NCBI GenBank assembly: GCA_026693085.1 | Contig: JAPLNB010000177.1 | Coordinates: 1 to 38,845, forward strand | Origin: Planctomycetota bacterium | GTDB lineage: Bacteria; Planctomycetota; Phycisphaerae; Tepidisphaerales; Tepidisphaeraceae | Length of the DNA: 38,845 bases | Direction: 5' to 3' | Shown here: piece after piece, positions 25,940-34,018 of the stretch | Layout of the letters: each line of letters starts with the position of its first letter | Numbering within the stretch: the stretch's first letter is position 1 | Position numbers and translations under genes: made by a program | Notes under the pieces: model-generated | What the model saw: the letters and a program-made list of their open reading frames with translations, nothing else | The model's database searches: none | What the model was told of the DNA's origin: nothing

Positions 25940-25969
25940 GGCGTTCACTTAGTCAAGTATATTATTACC
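25940..25969 (-). repeat. Right terminal inverted repeat of the IS1595 transposon
   Basis: On the minus strand it begins GGTAATAATATACTTGAC and ends GAACGCC, matching the left end. Confidence 0.92.
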
Positions 25970-25977
25970 CAAATAAG
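25970..25977. repeat. Target-site duplication, right copy (CAAATAAG)
   Basis: Identical to 22891-22898 and directly adjacent to the right terminal repeat. Confidence 0.92.
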
Positions 25978-26186
25978 AGCTCAAAGTGGACCAGCAGCGT
26001 CTTAATCCAGAGCGCCCCGCGCAGTCCAACTTGCGTCGCCAAATCCGTCGCCGCCTGCTGACTTTTCAGCATCCCCGCGACAATCAGAACCGCTGCAAAC
26101 ACAAGGCGCACAGCGTCGTATTCCCGGCCCGCGACCTGCGGGATGATTGCTGCTCCCCGGGCCTGAAGAACCGGCCAGTCGCACAT
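25978..26186 (-). pseudogene. 5' part of the split MauE-thioredoxin-like fusion gene
   Basis: It encodes the first MauE membrane helices: AVRLVFAAVLIVAGMLKSQQ and ALWIKTLLVHFELLF, where the transposon cuts. The frame runs straight into the 3' piece once the transposon and one target copy are removed (LLVHFELL joined to FAGWLVCD). In the present sequence it ends at a TAA inside the terminal repeat, so it is truncated. The start is uncertain: ATG 26186 is used, but ATG 26255 and later GTG codons are possible and none has a clear ribosome site. The operon promoter lies about 170 bp upstream. Confidence 0.8.
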
Positions 26187-26353
26187 GCTACATGCGGCGC
26201 GGTTTCCCAATCCGCATGGTACGCCTGGCCCGCCACCTGCGCGCACAGCACACATACGCACCCATCGACATCAATTGACTGCCTCGCGAGGAGCAACCTG
26301 ATACCCCGCGCGTCCCGACCCAGAGAAAGCACCGAACACCAAATCGATCAGCG

Positions 26354-26382
26354 AACATATCCCTCAAGCAAGCGTATGTCAA
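26354..26382 (-). promoter_or_regulatory. Sigma-70-type promoter of the MauE-DUF1573 operon
   Basis: On the minus strand: TTGACA (26377-26382), exactly 17 bases, then TATGTT (26354-26359). The -35 is perfect and the -10 matches four of six. It lies just past the terminator of the CotH transcript and points to the split MauE gene, which suggests transcription also runs into the transposon. Confidence 0.65.
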
Positions 26383-26396
26383 GGTGAATAGCAAGC

Positions 26397-26448
26397 AAAA
26401 AAACAAAGTTGAGCTCGCCTGGCCGCAGAGCTTGCCCCCAGCTTCAAC
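26397..26448 (-). terminator. Rho-independent terminator of the CotH operon
   Basis: On the minus strand GTTGAAGCT and AGCTCAAC pair with one bulged A around a GC-rich interior that can fold further. TTTGTTTTTTT follows directly (complement of 26397-26407). It overlaps the last codons of the 39-residue ORF and precedes the next promoter. Confidence 0.65.
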
Positions 26449-26563
26449 TCCGCGCCTCAGACACGAGAACCGCCCTCTTCTCCGCCGCCATGCCCCCCCC
26501 GCATACCACCATCGCCACACACATCGCATACCCAAATACCTTCGTCTTTATCAATGATCTCAT
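26444..26563 (-). CDS. 39-residue exported peptide downstream of the CotH gene
   Basis: ATG 26563 follows GAGGT at good spacing, 24 bp after the CotH stop. The peptide begins MRSLIKTKVFGYAMCVAMVV and then CGGGMAAEKRAVLVSEARS: a basic start, a hydrophobic core and a GMAA cleavage-like site, so it looks like a signal peptide with a mature part of about 14-17 residues. The stop lies in the terminator stem, so ORF, ribosome site and terminator fit together as the end of a transcript. No similarity recognised. CotH-type kinases act on partner proteins, so a substrate or leader role is conceivable (inference). Confidence 0.5.
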   Translation of the reverse strand: MRSLIKTKVFGYAMCVAMVVCGGGMAAEKRAVLVSEARS

Positions 26564-26587
26564 ACCAATACCTCGCCGCCCCACCAA

Positions 26588-28615
26588 TCACTTTGCAGGA
26601 TTCGTCGCCGGCCGCGTTGTGGCCACCACCGGCGGCGCCGCCGCCGCCATCGAATCCAGCACCTGCAACAACTCACTCTCGTCCACCTTGCCAGAGTGGT
26701 CCTTGTCCGCACCATCAAATGCCCGATCCGCCGCGGACAACATCTGCTCCAGCGTCACCCGCCCACTCGTCTCCACACCCACTGCCCGTATAACGATGCT
26801 CGCCCAGAGCGCCGCCGACTCCCCAGGCCGGTTCGCAACCCGCCGCTCGCCACGGTCGTTCCGCCGCTGCGCCTGAACCTGCTGCAGCCCTCGCACAAAC
26901 GCCTGCGTCAGCTTCGCCTCATCCAGCCAATTCTGACGCGATGTGTCCGCATCCGCGAAAAACCCGCGAATCGCCCCCTTCAACTCCGCCCGAGTCAGCT
27001 TGCTGTCATAATCACCATCCGAACCACGCATCACGACCGCGGCAGTCGCAGCAAGGTTGCCATACGACGCATTCGCGCGCAATCCGCCAGCCGGCGGAAT
27101 CGGCGGCCGGTGATACCCCGGCACAAAGCCCTCCGTCTCCCCCGCCAGTTGCGCATTCAGCGATTCGATCCGCGCCGTCACAAATGCCTTCAGCCCAATC
27201 GCCGAACCACCGTTCCAACCCGTCTGCGACGCAACGGGCCGCGGCGGAATCCTCACCGCCCGCGTTGTCGGCTGCGTCGTCGCATACTTCGCCTTCCACG
27301 CCTCCTCTGCCATCGCGTCCGCCTTCGCAATCGCCCCCTGCATCACATCGATGCGCGCGAAAAACTTCTCGGCATTGAAAAACGTCCCCATGAACCCCTT
27401 GATGTGCCCGCGGTACATCGCGTTGTACTGCGGTATCGCCAACAAGCGGTCGATCAACTTCATCTCCCCCGAATGTGGCCGCATGATGCTCAGGTGCAGA
27501 TGCTGACCCACTGTCGCGGCCGATGTAAAATTCGCAAACGACAAATTCATGTCCCACGGCATCATGTAAAAACGATTGTCCTCCGGATTCAAATACATGT
27601 AGAAGTTATGCCCCGTGAACAGAAACGTATCCAGATTCGACAACATCACGTCCCCCGCCAGCAAACGCAGAAACTCGTCAATGTTCAGATACCCCCCGAT
27701 CTGCCGACCAAACGTCTCATCGGCCGCATAATTCACCAGCCTGGTGAACTCGATCGTCCGCTTCGCGGCCTCCGGCGTCGGCTCCGACCGTGGATTGTAC
27801 CGCGATTCATACGCACCCCATTGCTCCCCCATGTACGGCAGCCCACGGATCGACCACGGCTTCAGCAGCATCCCCTTGGCCGACCCGAAATGATTCTTCA
27901 GAAACGCCTTCGTATCAATGTCCTCGATCAGCGTGTACACCCCGATGTACTCCCGATCCAGTCGCCCCTCGATACTCAGATACACCATCGCCAACGTCGT
28001 CCGCGGCGCCGGCACACCCAGCTTCCGAAACACCTCATACGCCAGCGTCTCCCGCAGCATTGATGGGTCATACGCATTATTGTTCAGAAAGAAACTGGTC
28101 AGACCCTGAAACTTCTGCCCTTCCACAAACCGATTGAAATCCACCTTGTATGGCCGCTTGAACCCCGATGCGCTCCCGCTGTACGAAGAGTTGCCCCGCA
28201 GCCGAAAACCAACGTCCTTCAATGACTCGCCATCGCACGCGAACTCAGCCTTGGCGTACGCAAACTCATAGCCGTAGAAGTTCGGCGGAAGCCGCTCGCC
28301 CTCGCGGTGCTGCGCCGGCTGCGGGTGCGCCGTCATCACCGGCTTCGTGGTGGGCTGCGTGGTCGGCCTCGCCATCGCGCTGGCATCCAGCCGCTGCAGA
28401 GTCTGCTTCCGCGTCGGCTGCATCCGGAACCACTGCTGCTGCGTGATCCGAACCTGGATCGTGTGGACCCGATCCGCCGTCCAGAACTCGCCCGCCTTCG
28501 GGCTCTGTTCACGAGCCGCCCCCCCCACCCCGCTGCCGCTCAGCGCGCTCACGCCGAAAATCAGAATCCCTATCGTACGCCGCATCTGCATCGCTCCCAA
28601 TCTCATGATCCGCAT
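26588..28615 (-). CDS. CotH-kinase-family secreted protein with EF-hand-like C-terminus
   Basis: 675 residues. ATG 28615 has GGAG at five bases; ATG 28585 (MRRTIGILIFGVSALSG) has GGGAG at eight and gives a tidier signal peptide. CotH motifs in order: DVGFRLRGNSSYSG, FKRPYKVDFNRFV, LNNNAYDPSMLRETLAYEVF, EYIGVYTLIEDID and the active-site-like FYMMPWDMNLSF. CotH proteins are atypical kinases; Bacillus CotH phosphorylates spore-coat proteins, and planctomycete members are poorly known. The tail carries calcium-loop patterns (DGDYDSKLTRAE; DKDHSGKVDESE), so calcium binding is likely. Thr-Gln-Pro linkers (about 84-96 and near 450) separate parts. It is the first gene of a short transcript with the 39-residue peptide. 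Confidence 0.88.
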   Translation of the reverse strand: MRIMRLGAMQMRRTIGILIFGVSALSGSGVGGAAREQSPKAGEFWTADRVHTIQVRITQQQWFRMQPTRKQTLQRLDASAMARPTTQPTTKPVMTAHPQPAQHREGERLPPNFYGYEFAYAKAEFACDGESLKDVGFRLRGNSSYSGSASGFKRPYKVDFNRFVEGQKFQGLTSFFLNNNAYDPSMLRETLAYEVFRKLGVPAPRTTLAMVYLSIEGRLDREYIGVYTLIEDIDTKAFLKNHFGSAKGMLLKPWSIRGLPYMGEQWGAYESRYNPRSEPTPEAAKRTIEFTRLVNYAADETFGRQIGGYLNIDEFLRLLAGDVMLSNLDTFLFTGHNFYMYLNPEDNRFYMMPWDMNLSFANFTSAATVGQHLHLSIMRPHSGEMKLIDRLLAIPQYNAMYRGHIKGFMGTFFNAEKFFARIDVMQGAIAKADAMAEEAWKAKYATTQPTTRAVRIPPRPVASQTGWNGGSAIGLKAFVTARIESLNAQLAGETEGFVPGYHRPPIPPAGGLRANASYGNLAATAAVVMRGSDGDYDSKLTRAELKGAIRGFFADADTSRQNWLDEAKLTQAFVRGLQQVQAQRRNDRGERRVANRPGESAALWASIVIRAVGVETSGRVTLEQMLSAADRAFDGADKDHSGKVDESELLQVLDSMAAAAPPVVATTRPATNPAK

Positions 28616-28735
28616 CAAGGCTCCGTCCTCCAGGCACCCGCTTCAGCGAGCATGCCACCTATAGAACACGCTCCGCCATCAGGTCTTACACCCATGCGTC
28701 GGGTTTGTTTCGACCTTCTCCAAGTTCTTCGAAAC

Positions 28736-28783
28736 AAAGGGGTCACTCCTCATTATTCCCAATAAAGGGGTCACTCCTCATTA
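28736..28783. repeat. Two direct copies of a 20-bp sequence, 28-bp period
   Basis: AAAGGGGTCACTCCTCATTA occurs at 28736-28755 and again at 28764-28783, separated by TTCCCAAT. It lies in the gap between the CotH start and the SMR-like stop. Possible remnant of a dispersed repeat; no coding role seen. Confidence 0.85.
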
Positions 28784-28859
28784 CGCCCAACCCGCTGTCG
28801 CCTCCGCCACCCTCACCGCCAAAAAAAACGCTGGATCACCGTCGGCTGATATGCCCCCT

Positions 28860-29204
28860 TCAACTCATCCCGACGAGCACCGTCCCCGCCGCAATGAGCA
28901 CCACGCCCATCCATGCGCGCACCGTCAGCCTCTCCTTGAGAATCAGGCATGCCCCGATCACCAGCAAGAGCGGGCTCAGCCCCTCGAACGGGTACACGTA
29001 ACTAAGGGCAAGCTTCTGAAACAAACCGAGCCACAGAAAGAACCACACCGTCAGGAGCACGATCCCCGCCGCCAGGTTCCCCGCGATCGCAGCCCTGGGC
29101 TTGCGAACCTCGTTCGTCTTGTTCATCCCGTGCTTCAAAAAGATTTGCCCCGCCACCAGCGCCACCTGCGACACAAGGATCAGGATCAGCAATTGAAGCT
29201 TCAC
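28860..29204 (-). CDS. Half-size SMR/EamA-type transporter subunit (ArnE/ArnF-like), second of a pair
   Basis: 114 residues with four membrane helices: LILILVSQVALVAGQIFLKH, AGIVLLTVWFFLWLGLF, YVYPFEGLSPLLLVIGACL and MGVVLIAAGTVLVG. GTG start overlapping the stop of the partner gene, with GGAGGAGG upstream. Four-helix DMT proteins work as dimers; adjacent unequal pairs include ArnE/ArnF, which flip a lipid-linked sugar. KHGMN and ERLTVRAWMGVVLI fit the SMR/EamA pattern. Last in an operon with an RND exporter, which points to lipid or lipid-linked substrate flipping rather than drug efflux (inference). Confidence 0.8.
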   Translation of the reverse strand: MKLQLLILILVSQVALVAGQIFLKHGMNKTNEVRKPRAAIAGNLAAGIVLLTVWFFLWLGLFQKLALSYVYPFEGLSPLLLVIGACLILKERLTVRAWMGVVLIAAGTVLVGMS

Positions 29205-29650
29205 AACGCCTCCTCCGCCCGCGTAAATCGGTCAGCAATCAGCCAGATCCCGCCGATGATCATCGCAATCCCGCCCCATCGGAGCGGGCCTATGGCTTCA
29301 TGCAAAAAAAACCACGCGCCCAACGGCACAAGAACCTGCGCAATACTGGCCAGCGAAAATGCGATGCTCACCGGCATCACTCGCAAGACATACAGCCAGT
29401 TGACAAAGCCCCCAATGTGGAACGCGATCCCGGCCCAGATCCACCACGATCCCAGCGCCGTTACACCGAACACCTCCAGCCACCGCGGCGCCGGAATGTC
29501 TGCCGTCGCGTCCGCGGCAACCTTCATCAGCAACTGCCCCGTCGCCACTAGAACGCCGTTCAAAGCAAGCTGAAGATAAGGGTTCAGGAACCACGACCAG
29601 CCCCCACGGGATCGAATGCCGGCCGCCGGGTTGGTGTCGGGATCGCTCAT
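29201..29650 (-). CDS. Half-size SMR/EamA-type transporter subunit, first of a pair
   Basis: 149 residues: a cytoplasmic head of about 20 residues, then four helices (YLQLALNGVLVATGQLLMKV; WWIWAGIAFHIGGFVNWLYV; SIAFSLASIAQVLVPLGAWF; GGIAMIIGGIWLIA). HEAIGPLRWGGIAMI is the conserved EamA/SMR fourth-helix entry. It overlaps its partner by four bases and starts 25 bp after the RND exporter. Together the two probably form an antiparallel or hetero-dimeric flippase. Confidence 0.8.
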   Translation of the reverse strand: MSDPDTNPAAGIRSRGGWSWFLNPYLQLALNGVLVATGQLLMKVAADATADIPAPRWLEVFGVTALGSWWIWAGIAFHIGGFVNWLYVLRVMPVSIAFSLASIAQVLVPLGAWFFLHEAIGPLRWGGIAMIIGGIWLIADRFTRAEEAL

Positions 29651-29675
29651 CGTTGCTTCCAGGTGCAGCCCGTCA

Positions 29676-32402
29676 TCATCGCACGCGCCGCGAGTTGGAG
29701 ACTACCCCAGCTTTGTCCGCAGGTGCGTGATGCCGCTCCAGCCGCCGAATCAGCAACGGCCGCAGCACCAGGATCGTCGCCAGGTAAATACACGCACTCC
29801 CCAACGCCATCACCAGCCCCAAACTCTTGAGGCCTTGATGATGGCCCAATGCCCAGAAGAATGCGAAGCTGCTCGAGGTGACAAAAGCACACAGGAACAA
29901 CGCGCGATCGCTCACATCCCAGAACTCCCAGACCCGCCGGTGATCATGCAACGCCTCGCGGTAGCGGTGCATCATGAACACGCCATATTCATGCGCCGCG
30001 CCAATGAGAATCGGCAGCCCGAAGAAATTGGCGAAGTTCCAACTGATTCCGAACAGCCCCATGAGCGCCACGAGCATCGGCAGCCCAAGCGCCAGAACGC
30101 TGATCGCGCCAAGCGTCTGCCCAAGTCGCCGCAGATCGATCAACACCAGCACGAAAATGAGCACGAACGCGTACACAGTCGCTCTGTAAAACGCGCGCTC
30201 AACGCCGGCAGTCGAGTAGTGAATATTGGGCGCGATCCCCGTGACCGGCGGGCTGTTGGGAACCTGCGCAACCCGATCTTCAATCTCCTTGACGAAGCTG
30301 GCCAGCCGGCTGCGGTCCCACAGATCGTACTTAGGGTTGATGTACAGTGCGTACGTGCCGTCCGCGCTGACGTACCGGCTGCGGAGTTCGCTGGGGAGCC
30401 CAGCCAGGTTCAGCGGTGGAGGGGTAAGCTGGGCGAGGATCTTGCGGAGCTGCTCACCAAAAATCCGCTGCCACGCAGAGAGGCGCTCCCCCGTTGCTTC
30501 CTTCTGCGGTCCGCCTTCCGCCGCCAGGAGGCTCGCAAGCTCGCGGAAAGACGTGACGGTCGCGGCGGCGGGGCCGGAAGCCTGTTTCTCAATCAGATCG
30601 GCAAGCACCCTCGCTTTGGCCTGCAGCCGGTCCAGATCGCCGGGCTTGATGGGCGGCTGCTCCGCCCACTCAACCTTAAGCAGATCGTTCTTGTGCTGCT
30701 GCAGCCACTCGTAGTTGTCGGACGCGATGAGAATGCTATCCGTACTGGCCACAGCCGAAGCGCCCGCGAGCGAATCGCGGACTCTGCGGAGCATCTCCAG
30801 ATCCGGCGACAGCACGACGGCCGACCAGGTTTGCAGCTTGCGGATCAGTTGCACGGATTCCAGGTTGGCCGCCTGCAAGTCAAGGAGGCTCGGGTTGAAA
30901 TGCGCGCGGCTCATGAACGGAACACCCGCCGCGATGGCCGCCATCCAGATGCAAGGCAGGATGAGCCGCCATTTGCCGAAACGCCAAAGCCTAAGTCGGC
31001 CGCCGTAGCGATCCGCGGGGGCCACAGACTTGACCTTGGCAGGAAATAGCGTCAGCATCGCCGGCAGCACCGTATGCCCGGCCAGCAGACACAACAGAAG
31101 CCCGCCGCCGGCGATGATGCCCAGCTCCGCGGCACCACGGAAATCAGTGAAGAAGGAAACAAAAAAAGCACCCGCCGCACCCAGGCAGGCCGTCACCACC
31201 GGCGGACTCACATAATGAAACACACGCGCCCAAACCGCGCGAGCGCGAACATAACGGCGGGCCTCACGCTGGTACGCCATCAAGATTTGGATCAGGTAAT
31301 CCATTCCGATGCCGATCAACGCGATCAGGAAAACAATCGACAGCAGGTTCAGCTCGCCCAGTGAAACCGTCGCCCACCCAAATGCCCACCCAATCGCGAT
31401 GGCAAGCGTCAGCTCCGCCACCAATGCGATCCAGAACGAGCGGAACATGATCACCAGCCCGATGAAGATTACGATCAGCGCGACAACCTCCGCCCGGTGA
31501 GAATCGCGGTCCGTGCTGCGCATCTCATCCGCATCCAGAGCCGGACGGCCGGTGATCCCCACTTTGAATTCCGGAAACGGCCTCGCTTCCTCGCGGCAGG
31601 CGGCGCGGATGGCGTCAACGATGCGGCACCTGGCGGTCAACGTCGTGAAATCCTCACGCGGATAAACGCGCACGAGCATCAGCCCGCGGCTAGGGTCGGT
31701 CTCATCGGTCGTGTAGTAGTATCCAAGCCGCGATGGGTCGGCGGCATCCAGCGCAGCCAAGTCGGGAATCTGCTTGCCCACTCGCAGCCGCTCGTTGGGG
31801 TGCTTCAGGGTTTGGAGCAGTGAGCTGGCGATGAGGTCCGCGAACTGAAGTGTCTGCGCATCTTGCTTCTGTGTCGCCAGAGCGGTGATCAGGCGTTCGA
31901 TCGGCGTTGGACCCAGCAATCCCGTGAGCATGTCCGGCTTTTCGCCAAAGAGCTTCACCAAAGGAACGAATTGCCCGGCCTCTTCAAGGGTCTGTTTCAG
32001 GCGGCCCGGTTCTTCGAACAGGATTCCCTGCGCGCCGAGCTGGTCGAGCGGAATACCGGTCTCAACGGACTTGACGTACTTGGGCATGGCGCGGAGGCGA
32101 CCGGCGATCCGATCGGCCAACGCCGTCCAGCGCACCACGGGTGGAAAAACGCGCGGCCTCGCGCGTTCGACGATCACATACATCGCTTCGTTCTCCGGAA
32201 ACTTGGCGATGAACTCAAGATAGTTGCGGAAGAACGGCACCTGCGATGAAAAAAGCTTGTTCTGGTCCGTCGAGAGCGTCAGGCCGTTCAGCGCGATGCT
32301 CACGCAGCCAACCAGCACGATGCCGGCTGTCCCCAACGTCAGTTTTGGATGCGTTACCACGGCGAGGACGGTCTTTTGGATCTGTCGGTGAATAAATCCC
32401 AC
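29676..32402 (-). CDS. RND/MMPL-family exporter, HpnN-like
   Basis: 908 residues from a GTG start; no in-frame ATG is suitable. The typical duplicated RND layout is present: first helix (about 23-43), a large periplasmic loop, five helices (about 300-460), another single helix, a second large loop, and five final helices (about 715-890). The signature helix ELNLLSIVFLIALIGIGMDY carries the expected Gly/Asp pair, and AEVVALIVIFIGLVIMFRSF precedes it. It resembles hopanoid-associated HpnN, which moves hopanoids to the outer membrane. It lies 30 bp after the aminotransferase and 25 bp before the half-transporter pair, all in one operon. A fatty-acid, polyketide or other lipid cargo is equally possible. 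Confidence 0.8.
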   Translation of the reverse strand: MGFIHRQIQKTVLAVVTHPKLTLGTAGIVLVGCVSIALNGLTLSTDQNKLFSSQVPFFRNYLEFIAKFPENEAMYVIVERARPRVFPPVVRWTALADRIAGRLRAMPKYVKSVETGIPLDQLGAQGILFEEPGRLKQTLEEAGQFVPLVKLFGEKPDMLTGLLGPTPIERLITALATQKQDAQTLQFADLIASSLLQTLKHPNERLRVGKQIPDLAALDAADPSRLGYYYTTDETDPSRGLMLVRVYPREDFTTLTARCRIVDAIRAACREEARPFPEFKVGITGRPALDADEMRSTDRDSHRAEVVALIVIFIGLVIMFRSFWIALVAELTLAIAIGWAFGWATVSLGELNLLSIVFLIALIGIGMDYLIQILMAYQREARRYVRARAVWARVFHYVSPPVVTACLGAAGAFFVSFFTDFRGAAELGIIAGGGLLLCLLAGHTVLPAMLTLFPAKVKSVAPADRYGGRLRLWRFGKWRLILPCIWMAAIAAGVPFMSRAHFNPSLLDLQAANLESVQLIRKLQTWSAVVLSPDLEMLRRVRDSLAGASAVASTDSILIASDNYEWLQQHKNDLLKVEWAEQPPIKPGDLDRLQAKARVLADLIEKQASGPAAATVTSFRELASLLAAEGGPQKEATGERLSAWQRIFGEQLRKILAQLTPPPLNLAGLPSELRSRYVSADGTYALYINPKYDLWDRSRLASFVKEIEDRVAQVPNSPPVTGIAPNIHYSTAGVERAFYRATVYAFVLIFVLVLIDLRRLGQTLGAISVLALGLPMLVALMGLFGISWNFANFFGLPILIGAAHEYGVFMMHRYREALHDHRRVWEFWDVSDRALFLCAFVTSSSFAFFWALGHHQGLKSLGLVMALGSACIYLATILVLRPLLIRRLERHHAPADKAGVVSNSRRVR

Positions 32403-32432
32403 GGTCCGAACCTGCTTCCTGATCTCTATCTT

Positions 32433-33818
32433 CTATGCTCGGATTGCCCTTTTCGCCAGACCAAACACGGTGTCCCACGCAGCGCCGGGGAAACGCTGCA
32501 GATCTTTGAGCACCTCATCCAGAGCGCCCAGGAACCAGTCGAGGTCTTCACGAGTGATCGTCAGCGGCGGAAGGAACTTGATGACCTCGGTATGGTAGCC
32601 GGCGACCTGGCTGAGGATGTGGTGCTTGTGAAGCAAGGGGATGATAATCATCTGCCCGAACACGCCCGCATTGAGCTTGTGCAGCATGTCCCACGCCATT
32701 TTCAGCTTGAACGAATTCTCCGGCCGGGCGAAGTCAAGCCCGAACATCAGCCCTTTGCCACGGATGTCCGAGACGAATGGGCAAGACTGCGTGATGCCCT
32801 TGAGCTTCTCCATGACGTATCGCCCCATTTCCGCGGCATTCTCGACGATGTGCTCGTCTTCCATCACATACAAGCTGGCCAGCGCCGCCGCCATCGCCAT
32901 ATCGTTCTGGCCGAACGTGTTCGAATGAATCACGCAGTGTTCCATGGAATCAAAAACGCAGTCCATGACCCGAGGCCGAGTGATCGTGGCGCCCACCGGC
33001 ACATAGCCGCCGGAAAGAGCCTTCGAAACGCACAGAATATCCGGCTCGACATTCGGCCAATGCTGATAGCAGAACCATTTCCCGGTCCGCCCAAGCCCCG
33101 ACTGAACCTCATCCAGAACCAGCAGCGTTCCAGACTTCCGGCACAGACGCTGCGCTTCTTCAAGGTAGCCGTCCTGCACCACTTCGCACGATTTCCCCTG
33201 CACAGGCTCCACGATGAACGCCGCCGCCTGCTTATCGCTCAGCGCGGCTTCAAGAGCAACGAGGTTGTTGAACGGCACACGCTGTGTGCCCGGCAGCAGT
33301 GTCCCAAATCGTTCCCGGAAAAAGTCGGCGCCGTTCAGCGCCAGCGACCCCGTCGTCAGGCCATGAAAGGCATGCTCGCAGTAGACGATTCTCTCGCGCC
33401 CGGTCGCGCAGCGAGAGAACTTGATCGCCGCCTCGACCGATTCCGTCCCGCTGTTCGTGAAAAACACACGCGACAGGTCGGCCGACGTGTGCCGGGTGAG
33501 CGCTTCGGCCGCGAGCCCAGCCAGCAAGCTGCAATCCATCCGCACGAGGTTGGGCGAGTCGGTGCCAATCAACTGCTGGAGGATGGCCTTGATCTTCGGA
33601 TGGTGTCGGCCCAGCGCGAACACGCCCCATCCAGTCAGCAGGTCAAGGTATTTATTCCCCTCACCGTCCCAAAGGTAACAGCCTTCTCCACGCACATACC
33701 CCTTGTCAAAGCCGATCGTCCGCAGCATCTTCACGAACGCGGAATTGATGTGCTCGGTGTGCAAATCATATTGACGGCCTCGGTTCTGCTCCAGCCATGC
33801 CAGGAATTCTTTGTGCAT
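32433..33818 (-). CDS. Class III PLP-dependent aminotransferase (acetylornithine/HpnO-like)
   Basis: 461 residues. Fold-type I class III features: GWGVFALGRHHPKI (substrate and cofactor loop), TNSGTESVEAAIKFSR (phosphate binding), HAFHGLTTGSL, LVLDEVQSGLGRTG with Asp236 against the pyridine nitrogen, and SKALSGGYVPVGA with Lys266 as Schiff-base lysine. The family transfers an amino group from an omega-amine or amino acid. HpnO, which aminates bacteriohopane side chains, belongs to this class, and an HpnN-like exporter follows, so an aminolipid product is a reasonable guess. No squalene-hopene cyclase or other hpn gene is in the window. It heads the operon. Confidence 0.82.
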   Translation of the reverse strand: MHKEFLAWLEQNRGRQYDLHTEHINSAFVKMLRTIGFDKGYVRGEGCYLWDGEGNKYLDLLTGWGVFALGRHHPKIKAILQQLIGTDSPNLVRMDCSLLAGLAAEALTRHTSADLSRVFFTNSGTESVEAAIKFSRCATGRERIVYCEHAFHGLTTGSLALNGADFFRERFGTLLPGTQRVPFNNLVALEAALSDKQAAAFIVEPVQGKSCEVVQDGYLEEAQRLCRKSGTLLVLDEVQSGLGRTGKWFCYQHWPNVEPDILCVSKALSGGYVPVGATITRPRVMDCVFDSMEHCVIHSNTFGQNDMAMAAALASLYVMEDEHIVENAAEMGRYVMEKLKGITQSCPFVSDIRGKGLMFGLDFARPENSFKLKMAWDMLHKLNAGVFGQMIIIPLLHKHHILSQVAGYHTEVIKFLPPLTITREDLDWFLGALDEVLKDLQRFPGAAWDTVFGLAKRAIRA

Positions 33819-34018
33819 TCTTCTCTGCCTTGAAGTTCACCTGCCCCCAGCCAACACGCTACGGGCTTTCGGCTATTGTAACCGGTCGGCCAGCTTTGAA
33901 GGAATCGCCGAGAATAAAAGAGACCCCCGGCTCCGGAGGGCACAGAACCACCGGTCAGGAGGGACACCATTACAGCACCCCTATACTATCATATTGTTGT
34001 CCGCGAACGAAGGCAAAG

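Larger units (their letters stand above)
22899..25969. mobile_element. IS1595-family transposon carrying a DUF262-HEPN cassette (3071 bp)
   Basis: The ends are imperfect inverted repeats flanked by an 8-bp direct duplication, CAAATAAG. Inside, reading rightward from the left end, are DUF262 and HEPN genes. Reading leftward from the right end are an IS1595 transposase and a small basic ORF. The two pairs converge at about 24700. The DUF262/HEPN part is clearly lower in GC and richer in AT-ending codons than the chromosome around it, a sign of foreign origin. The element sits within the first gene of a minus-strand operon. All four ORFs look intact and the ends are well conserved, so insertion is probably recent. 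Some IS1595 members are known to carry passenger genes; this passenger pair is the unusual part. Confidence 0.93.

Noticed and set aside
24437..26005. Plus-strand ORF of over 500 codons across the transposase
   Set aside because: It is antisense to a well-supported transposase and crosses the transposon end.
26188..26535. 115-codon minus-strand ORF upstream of the MauE piece
   Set aside because: It runs through the terminator and promoter, is Arg/Trp/Cys-rich without a domain, and is out of frame with the better 39-residue ORF.
28860..29650. Reading the two half-transporters as one frameshifted full-length EamA protein
   Set aside because: Each half has its own start, ribosome site and complete four-helix unit, and the 4-bp stop/start overlap is typical of genuine SMR-type pairs.
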